The notes beneath the pieces are model-generated. The model had not been told where the DNA came from and made no database searches. It was given only the letters and a program-made list of their open reading frames with translations. The position numbers and the translations under genes are program-made. 41,721 nucleotides of DNA, taken from positions 1 through 41,721 of the forward strand of contig JAEUQF010000331.1 in the NCBI GenBank assembly GCA_016789745.1. Direction: 5' to 3'. Shown here piece after piece: positions 16,003 to 25,300 of the stretch; position 1 is the stretch's first letter, and every line of letters begins with the position of its first letter. This DNA comes from Bryobacterales bacterium (lineage in GTDB: Bacteria; Acidobacteriota; Terriglobia; Bryobacterales; Bryobacteraceae).

Positions 16003-17418
16003 ATGACGATGGCGACCGCAGCGTTGCCCGGGTATAACAAGGGCACCTATACCTTCGAGCAACAGGCGTTCAGCCTGTCCTGGTCGACGGTGCTGAGCTT
16101 CAACATCGCTGGAGAGGCCGAAGAGATCGCCGTACAGGTGAAGACGCAGGTGGAGAAGTTGCTGGGCGATCCAGAGATTCGCCAGTTGCTCGGCACCTGG
16201 ACGCTGGCGTGGGGCCCGGCGGTCTTCGCCGACTCCTTTACCGGCAAGAAGGAAGCTCTTAACACGATGTACATCCTGGTTCCGGCGGAGGATCCGGAGC
16301 AGGCGCTGGTGGCGATTGCCGGCACCAACGGCACGTCGCTGATGGACTGGATCGTGGAGGATTTCAACGTCAGCGAAACCGTGCACTGGCCGTACAACAG
16401 TTCCCCGGAGGCAGGCCGCATTTCGAAGGGCACCGCCTTTGGACTGGACAAGCTGGTGAACATGACCGCGGCAAGCAGCCAGGGTACGGCCGCGATCAGC
16501 GCGCGGGAGTTCCTGGGCAAGGGCGGGTTCAAGAAGGTACTGGTTACGGGCCACAGCCTGGGCGGCGCTCTGTCGCCCTGTTATTCGCTGTATCTGGACG
16601 AGACGCGAGTTGCGTGGGACACCACCGGCACCATCGCCATCAGCGTTTTCCCGACCGCGGGCGCCACGCCGGGCGATGCCGATTTTTCCCGCTATTACGG
16701 CGACAGGCTGGGCAGCGCCACCAAGCGCGTCTGGAACTCGTTGGACCCGGTGCCGCGTGCCTTCAACGTAGAAACGCTGGCGCCGATTCCCACCATGTAC
16801 GAGCCCGAGCTTTCCTCCGACCTGATCCGGAAACTGGTGGGCTGGGTGCAACGGTCCACCGAGAAGCACCACTACACCAACATCCTACCGGAGACCGAGG
16901 GCTTCCCCTCCCACTTCTACAGCATTGATGAGATAGCCGGGAAGAACAAGCCCATCGTCGACGAGATTCGGAAAGTGGCGAAGATGCTGCAGAAGGTGCT
17001 GCTTCCGTATGAATGGGACGCCGGCACTGCGATTGCGTTCATCGTGCAGGCGCTGATCCAGCATACGATCGGCTACCTGGCGTACTTCGATGTCGGTGCC
17101 TTCGCGCAGCGAATGAGCGTCGTGACCAGCCAGGCGACGCCGGTAGTGTCGGAAGACGACAGCGTTGCGCTGCGACTGCACAAGCTTCTAACCGCGCTGG
17201 GCAATGAGCCAATCCTGCTGGATCTGGGCCACCGCCGCCCCAGCATGGTGAGTGAATTGAAGCGCGGCGAAGGGCCGCTACTGGAATCCATTCTGGAAAA
17301 AGTGGAGACATTGAACGAGGGCAAGCCGCACGCAGGTGCCCAAACCGTTATCTTCCTTGTCGAAGAAGAGCAGGAATTGTTCCACGGCTGGTTCGGCTGG
17401 GACCGGAACGGCAAGTAA
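16003..17418 (+). CDS. Class-3 lipase-like alpha/beta hydrolase within the PKS cluster
   Basis: The 471-residue product starts after a strong GGGAGGACA ribosome site. Ser185 in VTGHSLGGAL is the nucleophile elbow of lipase class 3. Asp248 in WNSLDPVPRAF matches the DxVP-type acid motif of that family, and His304 (FPSHFYSID) is a likely third member of the triad. The protein has no signal peptide, so it should be cytoplasmic. A C-terminal extension of about 160 residues has no motif I recognise. It is 9 bp from the HMGS gene, so it is probably cotranslated with the beta-branching enzymes, but it is not a normal part of that cassette. It could hydrolyse or transesterify the polyketide, remove misacylated chains, or provide resistance; all are inference. 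Confidence 0.8.
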   Translation: MTMATAALPGYNKGTYTFEQQAFSLSWSTVLSFNIAGEAEEIAVQVKTQVEKLLGDPEIRQLLGTWTLAWGPAVFADSFTGKKEALNTMYILVPAEDPEQALVAIAGTNGTSLMDWIVEDFNVSETVHWPYNSSPEAGRISKGTAFGLDKLVNMTAASSQGTAAISAREFLGKGGFKKVLVTGHSLGGALSPCYSLYLDETRVAWDTTGTIAISVFPTAGATPGDADFSRYYGDRLGSATKRVWNSLDPVPRAFNVETLAPIPTMYEPELSSDLIRKLVGWVQRSTEKHHYTNILPETEGFPSHFYSIDEIAGKNKPIVDEIRKVAKMLQKVLLPYEWDAGTAIAFIVQALIQHTIGYLAYFDVGAFAQRMSVVTSQATPVVSEDDSVALRLHKLLTALGNEPILLDLGHRRPSMVSELKRGEGPLLESILEKVETLNEGKPHAGAQTVIFLVEEEQELFHGWFGWDRNGK

Positions 17419-17427
17419 GGAGAGAAC

Positions 17428-18693
17428 GTGGCGACCTACGTTGGAATTGAAGCGATGAATGTGTTCGGCGGGACGGCGTATCTGGACGTCAGCAAACTGG
17501 CCGCGCACCGGAAACTGGATAGCGACCGCTTCAAGAATCTGCTGATGAAGGAGAAGACGGTCAGCCTGCCGTACGAGGATCCGGTCAGTTTCGGCGTAAA
17601 TGCAGCCAAGCCGATTGTCGATGCGCTGAGCCCGGCCGAGAAGGACCGCATTGAACTGCTGATCACCTGCACCGAGTCCGGCATCGACTTTGGCAAGTCG
17701 ATGAGCACCTACATTCATCATCACCTTGGGCTGAACCGGAACTGCCGGCTGTTCGAGTTGAAGAATGCCTGTTATTCCGGCGTGGCAGGTCTGCAGATGG
17801 CCATCAACACGATTCTGTCGCAGACCTCGCCAGGCGCCAAGGCGCTGGTGGTGGCCACCGACATCACACGCTTCTTGGTGGCCGAGGGCGGTGCCGAGTT
17901 GACCCACGACTGGTCGTTCGCCGAACCGAGCAGCGGCGCCGGCAGCGTGGCGATGCTGGTCAGTGAGACGCCCTACGTGTTCCAGGTGGACTTCGGCGCC
18001 AACGGCTATTACGGCTTCGAAGTGATGGACACCTGCCGTCCGGCGCCCGATAGTGAAGCCGGCGATGCGGACCTATCGCTGCTGTCGTACCTGGAATGCT
18101 GCGAGAAGGCATACCTGGAGTACCAGAAGCGGGTGAAGGATGTCGACTATGTGACGACGTTCGGTTACCTGGCCTTCCACACGCCCTTCGGCGGCATGGT
18201 GAAGGGCGCGCATCGGAACATGATGCGCAAGATGGCGAAGGCCAAACCGGCTCAGATTGAAGAGGATTTCCAGAAGCGGGTAACGCCCGGGCTTACCTTG
18301 TGCCAGCGCGTAGGGAACATCATGGGTGCCACGATGGCGCTGTCACTGGCAAGCACGATCACGTATGCCGACTTCCGTTCGCCGCAGCGCATTGGCTGCT
18401 TTTCGTATGGTTCCGGCTGCTGTTCGGAGTTCTTCAGCGGCGTGGTTACCAGCGAAGGGCAGCAGCGCTTGCGGCGGATGTGTATTGAGGCGCAACTGAA
18501 CCACCGGCGCGAGTTGAGCATGAAAGAATATGACGACATGCTGCTGGGCAACAACGCCGTGCGCTTCGGCACGCGCAATGTAAAGCTGGATCCGGACTAC
18601 ATCCCGGAGGCTCGCAAGACAGGGCGAGGCAAGCCGCTGCTGTTCCTGAAAGAGATTCGCGAGTATCACCGCGAGTACGAATGGGTGTCCTGA
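17428..18693 (+). CDS. HMG-CoA synthase homologue for polyketide beta-branching (PksG/CurD type)
   Basis: A GTG start at 17428 follows AAGGAGAG. The 421-residue product has the full HMGS triad: Glu83 in TCTESG, Cys115 in KNACYSG and His251 in AFHTPFGG. It is the length expected for cassette HMGSs. The enzyme adds acetyl from the donor ACP to the beta-keto group of a chain on a Trp-flagged ACP. Its partners (donor ACP, decarboxylating KS, ECH1, ECH2) are all adjacent. The stop overlaps the next start (TGATG). Confidence 0.95.
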   Translation: MATYVGIEAMNVFGGTAYLDVSKLAAHRKLDSDRFKNLLMKEKTVSLPYEDPVSFGVNAAKPIVDALSPAEKDRIELLITCTESGIDFGKSMSTYIHHHLGLNRNCRLFELKNACYSGVAGLQMAINTILSQTSPGAKALVVATDITRFLVAEGGAELTHDWSFAEPSSGAGSVAMLVSETPYVFQVDFGANGYYGFEVMDTCRPAPDSEAGDADLSLLSYLECCEKAYLEYQKRVKDVDYVTTFGYLAFHTPFGGMVKGAHRNMMRKMAKAKPAQIEEDFQKRVTPGLTLCQRVGNIMGATMALSLASTITYADFRSPQRIGCFSYGSGCCSEFFSGVVTSEGQQRLRRMCIEAQLNHRRELSMKEYDDMLLGNNAVRFGTRNVKLDPDYIPEARKTGRGKPLLFLKEIREYHREYEWVS

Positions 18694-19460
18694 TGGAGGC
18701 TTACCGGACACTGCGCGTGCGCCTGGACGGCCCCATCTGCACCGTGCAGATTCACCGGCCGGAAGCCAACAACACGATCAACGATCTGTTGTCGGAGGAG
18801 TTCCAGCAGGTGCTGGCGCGCTGTCGCGACCAGATGACGGTGCTGGTGGTGGAAGGCCTGCCGGAGGTGTTCTGCTTCGGCGCGGACTTCAAGGCCATCG
18901 AGACCGGACTGGCCGCCGGCGTGGCCAAGGGGCAGAATCCGGAGATTCTCTACAACGTTTGGTTAGACATGGCCACCGGGCCGTACATCAGCGTGGCCCA
19001 TGTGCGTGGGAAGGCCAACGCCGGCGGTATCGGCTTTGTGTCGGCCTGCGATATCGTGCTGGCCGATGAGACGGCCGTCTTCAGCCTTTCCGAACTGCTG
19101 TTCGGCCTGATGCCCGCCTGCGTACTGCCGTTCCTGATCCGGCGCATGGGCTTTCAACGGGCCCATTACATGACACTGATGACGCAGCCGGTGACGGTCC
19201 AGAAGGCCGCCGAATGGGGCCTGGTGGACGCCTTTGAAGCGAACAGCGAAGGCCTGCTGCGCAAGCATCTGCTGCGGCTGCGGCGGCTTTCAAAGAAGGG
19301 CATTACCCGCTACAAGCGCTACATGGGAGACCTGGACGGAACGCTGCTCCGCCATCGCCCGCCGGCCCTGGCGGCGAACCTGGAAGTCTTCACCGACCGC
19401 GAGAACCTGGACAAGATCGCCCGCTACGTGCAGACCGGGGCATTCCCTTGGGAGTCATGA
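18693..19460 (+). CDS. ECH1 dehydratase of the HMGS cassette (PksH type)
   Basis: I choose the ATG at 18693, which overlaps the HMGS stop (TGATG); an in-frame ATG at 18681 would overlap further. The product has 255 residues and a crotonase fold. VFCFGADFKAI is the first oxyanion-hole segment in the form seen in PksH-like dehydratases, and GKANAGGIGFVSACDIVLADE is the second. SLSELLFGLMPA follows the usual pattern. It should dehydrate the HMG-type intermediate to the glutaconyl form. The gene overlaps ECH2 by 4 bp. Confidence 0.92.
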   Translation: MEAYRTLRVRLDGPICTVQIHRPEANNTINDLLSEEFQQVLARCRDQMTVLVVEGLPEVFCFGADFKAIETGLAAGVAKGQNPEILYNVWLDMATGPYISVAHVRGKANAGGIGFVSACDIVLADETAVFSLSELLFGLMPACVLPFLIRRMGFQRAHYMTLMTQPVTVQKAAEWGLVDAFEANSEGLLRKHLLRLRRLSKKGITRYKRYMGDLDGTLLRHRPPALAANLEVFTDRENLDKIARYVQTGAFPWES

Positions 19461-20215
19461 CCGCCATGGCAGAGCCGGTTGTCGATGTCCGCGAAGTGGA
19501 ACCGTTCATTGTCCAGGTGACCATGTGCGACCGCGTGAACAAGAACACCTTCACGCACCAGATGAGCCGCGAGTTGATCCAGGCCTTCACGGCCATCGGC
19601 ACCAACCAGACGTGGAAGGCCGTGATCCTCACCGGTTTCGACAGCTACTTTGCTAGCGGCGGCACGCAGGAAGACCTGCTCACGCTGCAGGAAGGCAAGG
19701 CGCGGTTCTCCGACAACAACATCTACGGCCTGGCGCTGGAGTGCCCGATTCCGGTGATCTCGGCGATGCAGGGGCACGGCATCGGCGGCGGTTTCGTAAT
19801 GGGGCTGTTCGCCGACTTCGTCATCTTAAGCCGCGAGAGCGTCTACACCACTAACTTCATGAAATACGGCTTCACGCCGGGCATGGGCGCGACAATGATC
19901 GTGCCGCATAAGCTGGGGCCGGTGCTAGGCAACGAAATGCTGCTCCAGGCGCGGCGGTATCGTGGCGACGAACTGCAGCGGCGCGGCGTGGCGTTCGCGG
20001 TCCATCCGCGCGCCGAGGTGATGAACCAGGCCATGGAGATCGCGCGGGACTTGGCACGCATCCCGCGTATTTCGCTCATCACCTTGAAGGATCATCTGGT
20101 ACGGGGACTGCGGGAATCGCTGCCCCGGTTTATCGAACAGGAGGTGGCGATGCATGGCGTCACCTTCCACCAACAAGAAGTCAAAGACAACATCCGGGCC
20201 ATGTTCGGGATGTAG
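19457..20215 (+). CDS. ECH2 decarboxylase of the HMGS cassette (PksI type)
   Basis: I choose the ATG at 19457 (MTAMAEPV), overlapping the ECH1 stop by 4 bp, rather than a TTG at 19448. The 252-residue product is a crotonase with FASGGTQEDLL and ECPIPVISAMQGHGIGGG, which form the oxyanion hole, and VYTTNFMKYGFTPGMGAT, all typical of PksI-like decarboxylases. It should decarboxylate the glutaconyl intermediate to leave a branched methyl or exomethylene group. A close relative is built into the PKS as a domain (35965-36715), so the locus has two ECH2 activities. Confidence 0.92.
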   Translation: MTAMAEPVVDVREVEPFIVQVTMCDRVNKNTFTHQMSRELIQAFTAIGTNQTWKAVILTGFDSYFASGGTQEDLLTLQEGKARFSDNNIYGLALECPIPVISAMQGHGIGGGFVMGLFADFVILSRESVYTTNFMKYGFTPGMGATMIVPHKLGPVLGNEMLLQARRYRGDELQRRGVAFAVHPRAEVMNQAMEIARDLARIPRISLITLKDHLVRGLRESLPRFIEQEVAMHGVTFHQQEVKDNIRAMFGM

Positions 20216-20230
20216 ATCCGGGGGGCGAGT

Positions 20231-21625
20231 ATGAATCAGCCGCGGACGGTGCGGCCTCTGGGCAAGATGGAGCGGTCGGCGTGGATCTTTGACCAGGCCA
20301 GTCCGTTCAACCTGGGTTCGGCCGTGGACCTGCACGGCACGGTAACGGAGGCGGCTCTCCGCGATGTGCTGCGCTGGTGCCAGATACGCTATCCGCTGCT
20401 CCGTAGCCTGCTGCGGCTGGAGAAGGGCAAGGTATGTTTCGCCTGCTATGAGCCCAACGACGCTCCCCCCATCCCGCTGGAGAGCAGTTCCGGCGAACCG
20501 GCGGACCGCGACCTCATCGGTACCGAAGAACTGCGTCGCCCGTTCGACGGCATGCGCGAGTTGATGATCCGCGTGCGGCTGGTCCGCTATGCCCCGGACC
20601 ATAGCGGCCTGTTCGTGACGTTCCAACACCTGATCGGCGACGGCTTCTCGGCGGCGAACCTGCTGGTGGACGTCGTGGATCTGCTGGGCAAGGCGGCCGC
20701 CGGAGAACCGCTGCCCGAAGCCAGTCCCCTGCCCTTCCCCCCGATGCTGGAAGACGGCGTTACGCCGCAGTACCGCGGTTGGCGCGGATTGCGGGAGATG
20801 GTGAAGTGCCAGGCGAAGGTGAACGCCCGGATGAATGAGTTGGGCGACATGCCGGCGCCGCTCCGCAATGACAGCAGTGTTCCGTTCGCCGAGCGCCGCG
20901 TCCGGGTGGAGACCCTTTCGTTCAGCAGGGCGGAGACGGCGGCGTTGATTGAGCGCGCGCGGCAGGAGAAGGTGACCCTCTACGCGCTATTGGTGGCGGC
21001 GACACTGGACGCCATCCACCCGCTGCTGGCCGAAAGTCCGAAGAAGCGCCCGACCAGCGACCGTGTGATCACGATGCCGATTCCCACGAACTTGCGGCCG
21101 TTCCTGTCCATCAACGGCGGCATGGAGTTCGGCTTCTATGCCTCCACGGTGGACGTGGTCTGCAAGCTGACCGGCAACGACGACATTCTGGAGATGGCGC
21201 GCATGATCCGGCAGGAGACCAAGGCGGCGATGAAGAAGGATTCTCCGCGCCTGCATGTGATGCCCACGCTGGCCGCCATCATGGATTGGAGGCTGTTCTT
21301 CTCTAACGAGCGCAAGGGCGTGGACCGCGCCGCGCGCTTCATCGCCAGCATGGCGAAATACAGCTCCACCAGCATGACGTTTCTGAACTTCCAGAAGCTA
21401 TCGCGGCAGGCGGGTGAACTGCGCGTGACCGAAGCGCGCGGCTACGTGGCTCCGTCGATGCTGGGAACGGCCATCTTCAGCGCGGTGCTGTTCGCCGATG
21501 TCCTGAATGTCCACTTGAGCTACAACGAAAAGCAGTTTCGTTCCGACGACGCGGCGCTGCTGAAGAGCCGTCTCCGGCAGAAGGCGCTGGCTGTGGCCGG
21601 CTGCAGCGCCGCGGTCGCAACGTAA
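20231..21625 (+). CDS. Free-standing condensation-superfamily acyltransferase (PapA5-like)
   Basis: The 464-residue product follows ECH2 after 15 bp, with a GGGGGCGAG ribosome region. It starts RPLGKMERSAWIFDQASPFN, as in PapA/alcohol-acyltransferase-like members of the condensation superfamily. Residues 133-138 (HLIGDG) give the HxxxDG catalytic motif. Late segments (MTFLNFQKL, LNVHLSYNEKQF) match the solvent-channel and second-half core of the fold. Such enzymes move an acyl chain from an ACP, or from CoA, to an alcohol or amine. Since the PKS lacks a thioesterase, this enzyme could esterify the product in trans, either on the main chain or as a side acyl decoration. The gene ends the plus-strand operon, 14 bp from a convergent gene. 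Confidence 0.85.
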   Translation: MNQPRTVRPLGKMERSAWIFDQASPFNLGSAVDLHGTVTEAALRDVLRWCQIRYPLLRSLLRLEKGKVCFACYEPNDAPPIPLESSSGEPADRDLIGTEELRRPFDGMRELMIRVRLVRYAPDHSGLFVTFQHLIGDGFSAANLLVDVVDLLGKAAAGEPLPEASPLPFPPMLEDGVTPQYRGWRGLREMVKCQAKVNARMNELGDMPAPLRNDSSVPFAERRVRVETLSFSRAETAALIERARQEKVTLYALLVAATLDAIHPLLAESPKKRPTSDRVITMPIPTNLRPFLSINGGMEFGFYASTVDVVCKLTGNDDILEMARMIRQETKAAMKKDSPRLHVMPTLAAIMDWRLFFSNERKGVDRAARFIASMAKYSSTSMTFLNFQKLSRQAGELRVTEARGYVAPSMLGTAIFSAVLFADVLNVHLSYNEKQFRSDDAALLKSRLRQKALAVAGCSAAVAT

Positions 21626-21639
21626 ACGGACAGGGGCGG

Positions 21640-22329
21640 TTACTCGTCCTCCTCGTTCACCCATTTGTGCAGGTCATCCACGGCGGAGCCCGGCACCACG
21701 TTCTTGGCCTGCTTGGTGGCCTCTTTGTGCACCTCGGAGTTCTCGATGACGTGTTTCATGGCGGCTTTGTTGGCCTTCTGCGCGTTGGTGAGCAGATCGG
21801 TCAGCGCCTTGTCGCTCTTCTTCGCCCCAGATGCGCTGTGCAGTTCATGGAACTTGTCGAAGTAGAGCGAAGCTGCCTTGGCAAAGACCGCCAGCTCATG
21901 ACTGATGGCACCGGCGAGCTTTTCGCCGGGGACCTCGGTCTTCTCGTCGTTGTCATCCAGACGTTCGACTTTCTTCTTGGTTGCAGGCATGGTTCCAGTA
22001 TCCTCTTCTGATAGCTTCTCGATGTTGCGGTTGTGGCCCGTGAGGGGCGGTGATGGTTCGCCGCCTTCTCCGGGCAGAATTCCGGTCTCCAGAAAGGCAC
22101 CGGCGCGCTTCTGGTAACTGATGACATTCTCGTAGCCGATGGCTTCGACGTAGCCTGTGCCGCCGGGGGCACCGCCGGCCGTGGGGGTGAAATCGACGGG
22201 CATTTCACTCAGCACGCTCCAATCCTCGGGATTCCCGGCACGGTCCTGGACGTGGCTCACCGCCTCCCGCACCGTCGACAGGTATTGGGTGAAGGTCTCG
22301 GCAGCCGGCCTGTTGGTGGTGCGGCTCAT
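21640..22329 (-). CDS. Unknown protein translationally coupled to the PKS
   Basis: The 229-residue product starts at the ATG overlapping the PKS stop (ATGA, 22326-22329). I recognise no family. It has no signal peptide, membrane segment or cysteine. The N-terminal 90 residues contain aromatic and glycine/proline-rich segments (FTPTAGGAPGGTGYVEAIGYEN). A charged linker follows (KKKVERLDDNDEKTE), then a Lys/Glu/Ala-rich C-terminal half likely to be helical, ending NEEDE. The overlap implies production in ratio with the megasynthase, so a docking, chaperone-like or tailoring partner role is possible but unproven. Confidence 0.75.
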   Translation of the reverse strand: MSRTTNRPAAETFTQYLSTVREAVSHVQDRAGNPEDWSVLSEMPVDFTPTAGGAPGGTGYVEAIGYENVISYQKRAGAFLETGILPGEGGEPSPPLTGHNRNIEKLSEEDTGTMPATKKKVERLDDNDEKTEVPGEKLAGAISHELAVFAKAASLYFDKFHELHSASGAKKSDKALTDLLTNAQKANKAAMKHVIENSEVHKEATKQAKNVVPGSAVDDLHKWVNEEDE

Positions 22330-25300
22330 GCGGTTCTATCCACCGCAACTCTGGCGGTTAGGGGCCGTTCGGGCTCCGGGCGGTTGGTGTTGCCGGCAAG
22401 GCGCAGCAGCAGTTCCTGCGGCACCGGCAGACTACCGGCGGGCTGGTCGGGATCCGCAATCATGGCGGGCAGGAGGTTATTCACAGCCTGCGCGAACAGT
22501 TGCATGGTGCGGGTGGACAGCCGTGAGCGGTCATAGATCAGCTGCAGATCCAGGCGTCCGCCGGTCTGTACCAGGCAGACCACCAGCGGGGCGACGGGCT
22601 CGCGGCCTTCGATGGGGATGTCGATCAGGCGGGAGGCGAAGTCCGTTACCTCGCAGAGCGAGTCGCGGTTGTTGCTGTCGATGGAGATGCCGCTCCAGGT
22701 TTCGGTACCAGCCATGCGCCCGATCAGTTCGACGAAGTCGAAGCGCTTGTGTGTCTGTATGGCCAGCAGAGCCTCCTGGTAGGCTTCGAAAAGCTGACGG
22801 ATCTTCATGCCCGGCTCGATCGAAAGCAGCAGCGGCGCCGACGAGGAAAAGTCGCCTAGCACGGTCTCGAAGGCAACGCGGTCGCGCAGGTTGTAGACCA
22901 TCTGGATAGGCATGCTGCGGAGCGTCAGGCGGTAAGTGAGCAGCGCCACCGCGCACGACACTAGTTGCGTGAGCGTAATCCCCAGCCTGCGGCAGCCTTC
23001 GCTGAGTTCCGCGCTGTGCAGCGGCGAACTCTCCAGCGTTACCAGCCCGGCGGCGCGAGTGACGGACTCCAGGTGTTCGGCGCGGTCCTGCAGCGAGGCA
23101 CCCTGCGGATTACGATCGAGCAGCCCCGTCCAGTAGACGGTATTCGCCGCGCTCGCAGCGTCGAACTCGGTCAGGGCAAAGTGCGCGTAGAGTGCCGCTT
23201 GCGGGGCTTCGGGCCAAGGGGCATGCTGCTGCAAGGCGCGATACCGGCGGTAGAGCTCCTGCTGGAACAGGAAGAGCGTGAACCCATCGGCATGGCTGTG
23301 GTGCGTCTGGAAGTAGACCGCGGCCAGGTCGCGCGTATTGTGCACCAGGAAGACATCCAGCAGCGGCGTGTGGTTCAGATCGTAGGGGGACTTCAGTTGC
23401 TGCTTCTGGAACGTTTCCAGGGCGGCCAGGAAGGACGCGCGGTCTGTTACCTGCGGCCAACGCTGCTCGCGGCAGGTGACGTTGAGGCTGTCGGAAACCA
23501 CCTGGGCCCACTGTTCGCCGATGCGCCGGAAGCCGGTACGGAGAATCGCATGGCGCCGCGTGATGTCGTTGTAGGCGCGGTTCAGCAGTTCGACATCCGC
23601 TGGCGTATCCAACCAGAAGGCTTGGCCGATGTGGAACGCCGTGCTGCCGTGCAACTGCGCGGCGTCCAGAGCGAAGCGCTGCATGTGGCTGGCCGGGTAA
23701 TAACGCGCGCCTTTCTCCAACGACGCCAGCAGCGACCGCGGATGCGTAACGGCCGCTTGCAGCGTCTCGCGGGTTTGCGTACCCTTCAGAAACTCAAAGC
23801 GCAGCAACCCGTTCTCCTCCCACACGCCCGCGCCCATTTGGAGCAGCCGCTCCAGTTGCGCTTCCCCCTGCCCGGCGCTGATCAGCTCAGGTTTCGAGCG
23901 CGGTTCCAGATCGACCGACTCGATGAAGTCCGGACGCTGCGGCGAAGAAGCCGCGGCAGTTGGTGGCGGCTCAGTGTCAAGCGCGGCATCCACGGCCTTG
24001 GCAAGCGTCTCGAGCGTATCGTGGCGCAACAGGGAAGCATCGAACTCGGCGCGATAGCTGTCGTTGATGCGGTTGAGCAGACGCATCGACAAGAGCGAGT
24101 CAACACCATAGAGGCTAAGCGGCTTGTCCGCGCGGATGTCTGCCGCGGCAAGGCCGGTGAGTTCGCACACCAGCGCGGTGAGGCGGTCGATGCTGGTGGG
24201 CACGGCGCTGCGCTCCGGCGCCGGTCTGCCGGCGGTGTCGGAGATCCAGCAACGCCGTTTTTCGAAGGGGTAGCCCGGGAGGGACAGGACAGCCTTCTCG
24301 TGGGGCTGGAAGGACGCGGCCAGATCCAGTTTGACGCCCTTCGTGTAGAGATCGGCCAGGATGAGCAGATCTTCCCGGGTGGATGCGGCCAGGGCCGAGA
24401 GGGCAGGCGTGACGCGCTGGTCCGCATCCACGCTGCCTAGCAGCACGCCGGGCCCAGGTTGCCCTTTTTCGATGCGCGCGAGTTCCTGAGACAGCGAAGC
24501 AATGTCTGAGACCACGATGGCGCAGCGTTCTTCGAAGTGCGTGCGCCGCAGCAGCAGGTTGGCCGACAACTGACGGAGATCAACGTCGTTGTGTTCCAGC
24601 CAGCGGCGCAGGTCGCCAGCGCGGCGCGGCAGTCCGCCGGCGTTGCGAGCCGACAGCACGATCAGCACGGGGCCGTCGGAGACCGGCGCAGTCTGCGTTT
24701 GCCCGCTTGGAGCGCCGGAAACAACAAGGTGCGCATTTGTTCCGGTGGCGCCGAAGGAACTGACGGCCGCACGGCGCACAGGGGCATCCCAGGGCGTCGT
24801 ACGGGAATGAATCGTGAACGGCGACCCGGGCGCCGTCCGCGGCTGGTTCACACCGGGCGTGGCCGGGATCTGGCCATGGCGGATCGCCAGCAGCACCTTC
24901 ATCAAATGACAAATGCCTGAAGCATGGAAAGCGTGTCCGATGTTGTTCTCGACCGTAGACAGCGCGAAGGGGTGGTGAAGGACGCGGGTCAACGCCTGGA
25001 TCTCCGCGGCGTCGGCCTGTGGCATGCCGGAGGCGTTCGCCTCCACCAGCGTGATCGTGCCCGCATCGATGGCAAAGCGCGAATAGACCCCTTCGAAGAG
25101 TGCAGCTTGGGCATCGGCGTTAGGCGCCACCATGCCGTTGGTACGGCCGTTATGATTGCTGCTCCAGCCTTCGATGACGCCGTGAATGTGGTCGCCGCTG
25201 GCAATAGCATCGGCCAGGCGTTTGAGAACGACAACACCGACGGCTTCTCCCGGCATCATCCCCTGCGCTTCGGCGTCGAGTGCGCGGCCACTGTCACCGC

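Noticed and set aside
22965..24440. 491-codon plus-strand frame opposite KS6-C
   Set aside because: It is antisense to the terminal condensation domain and ACP8; composition only.
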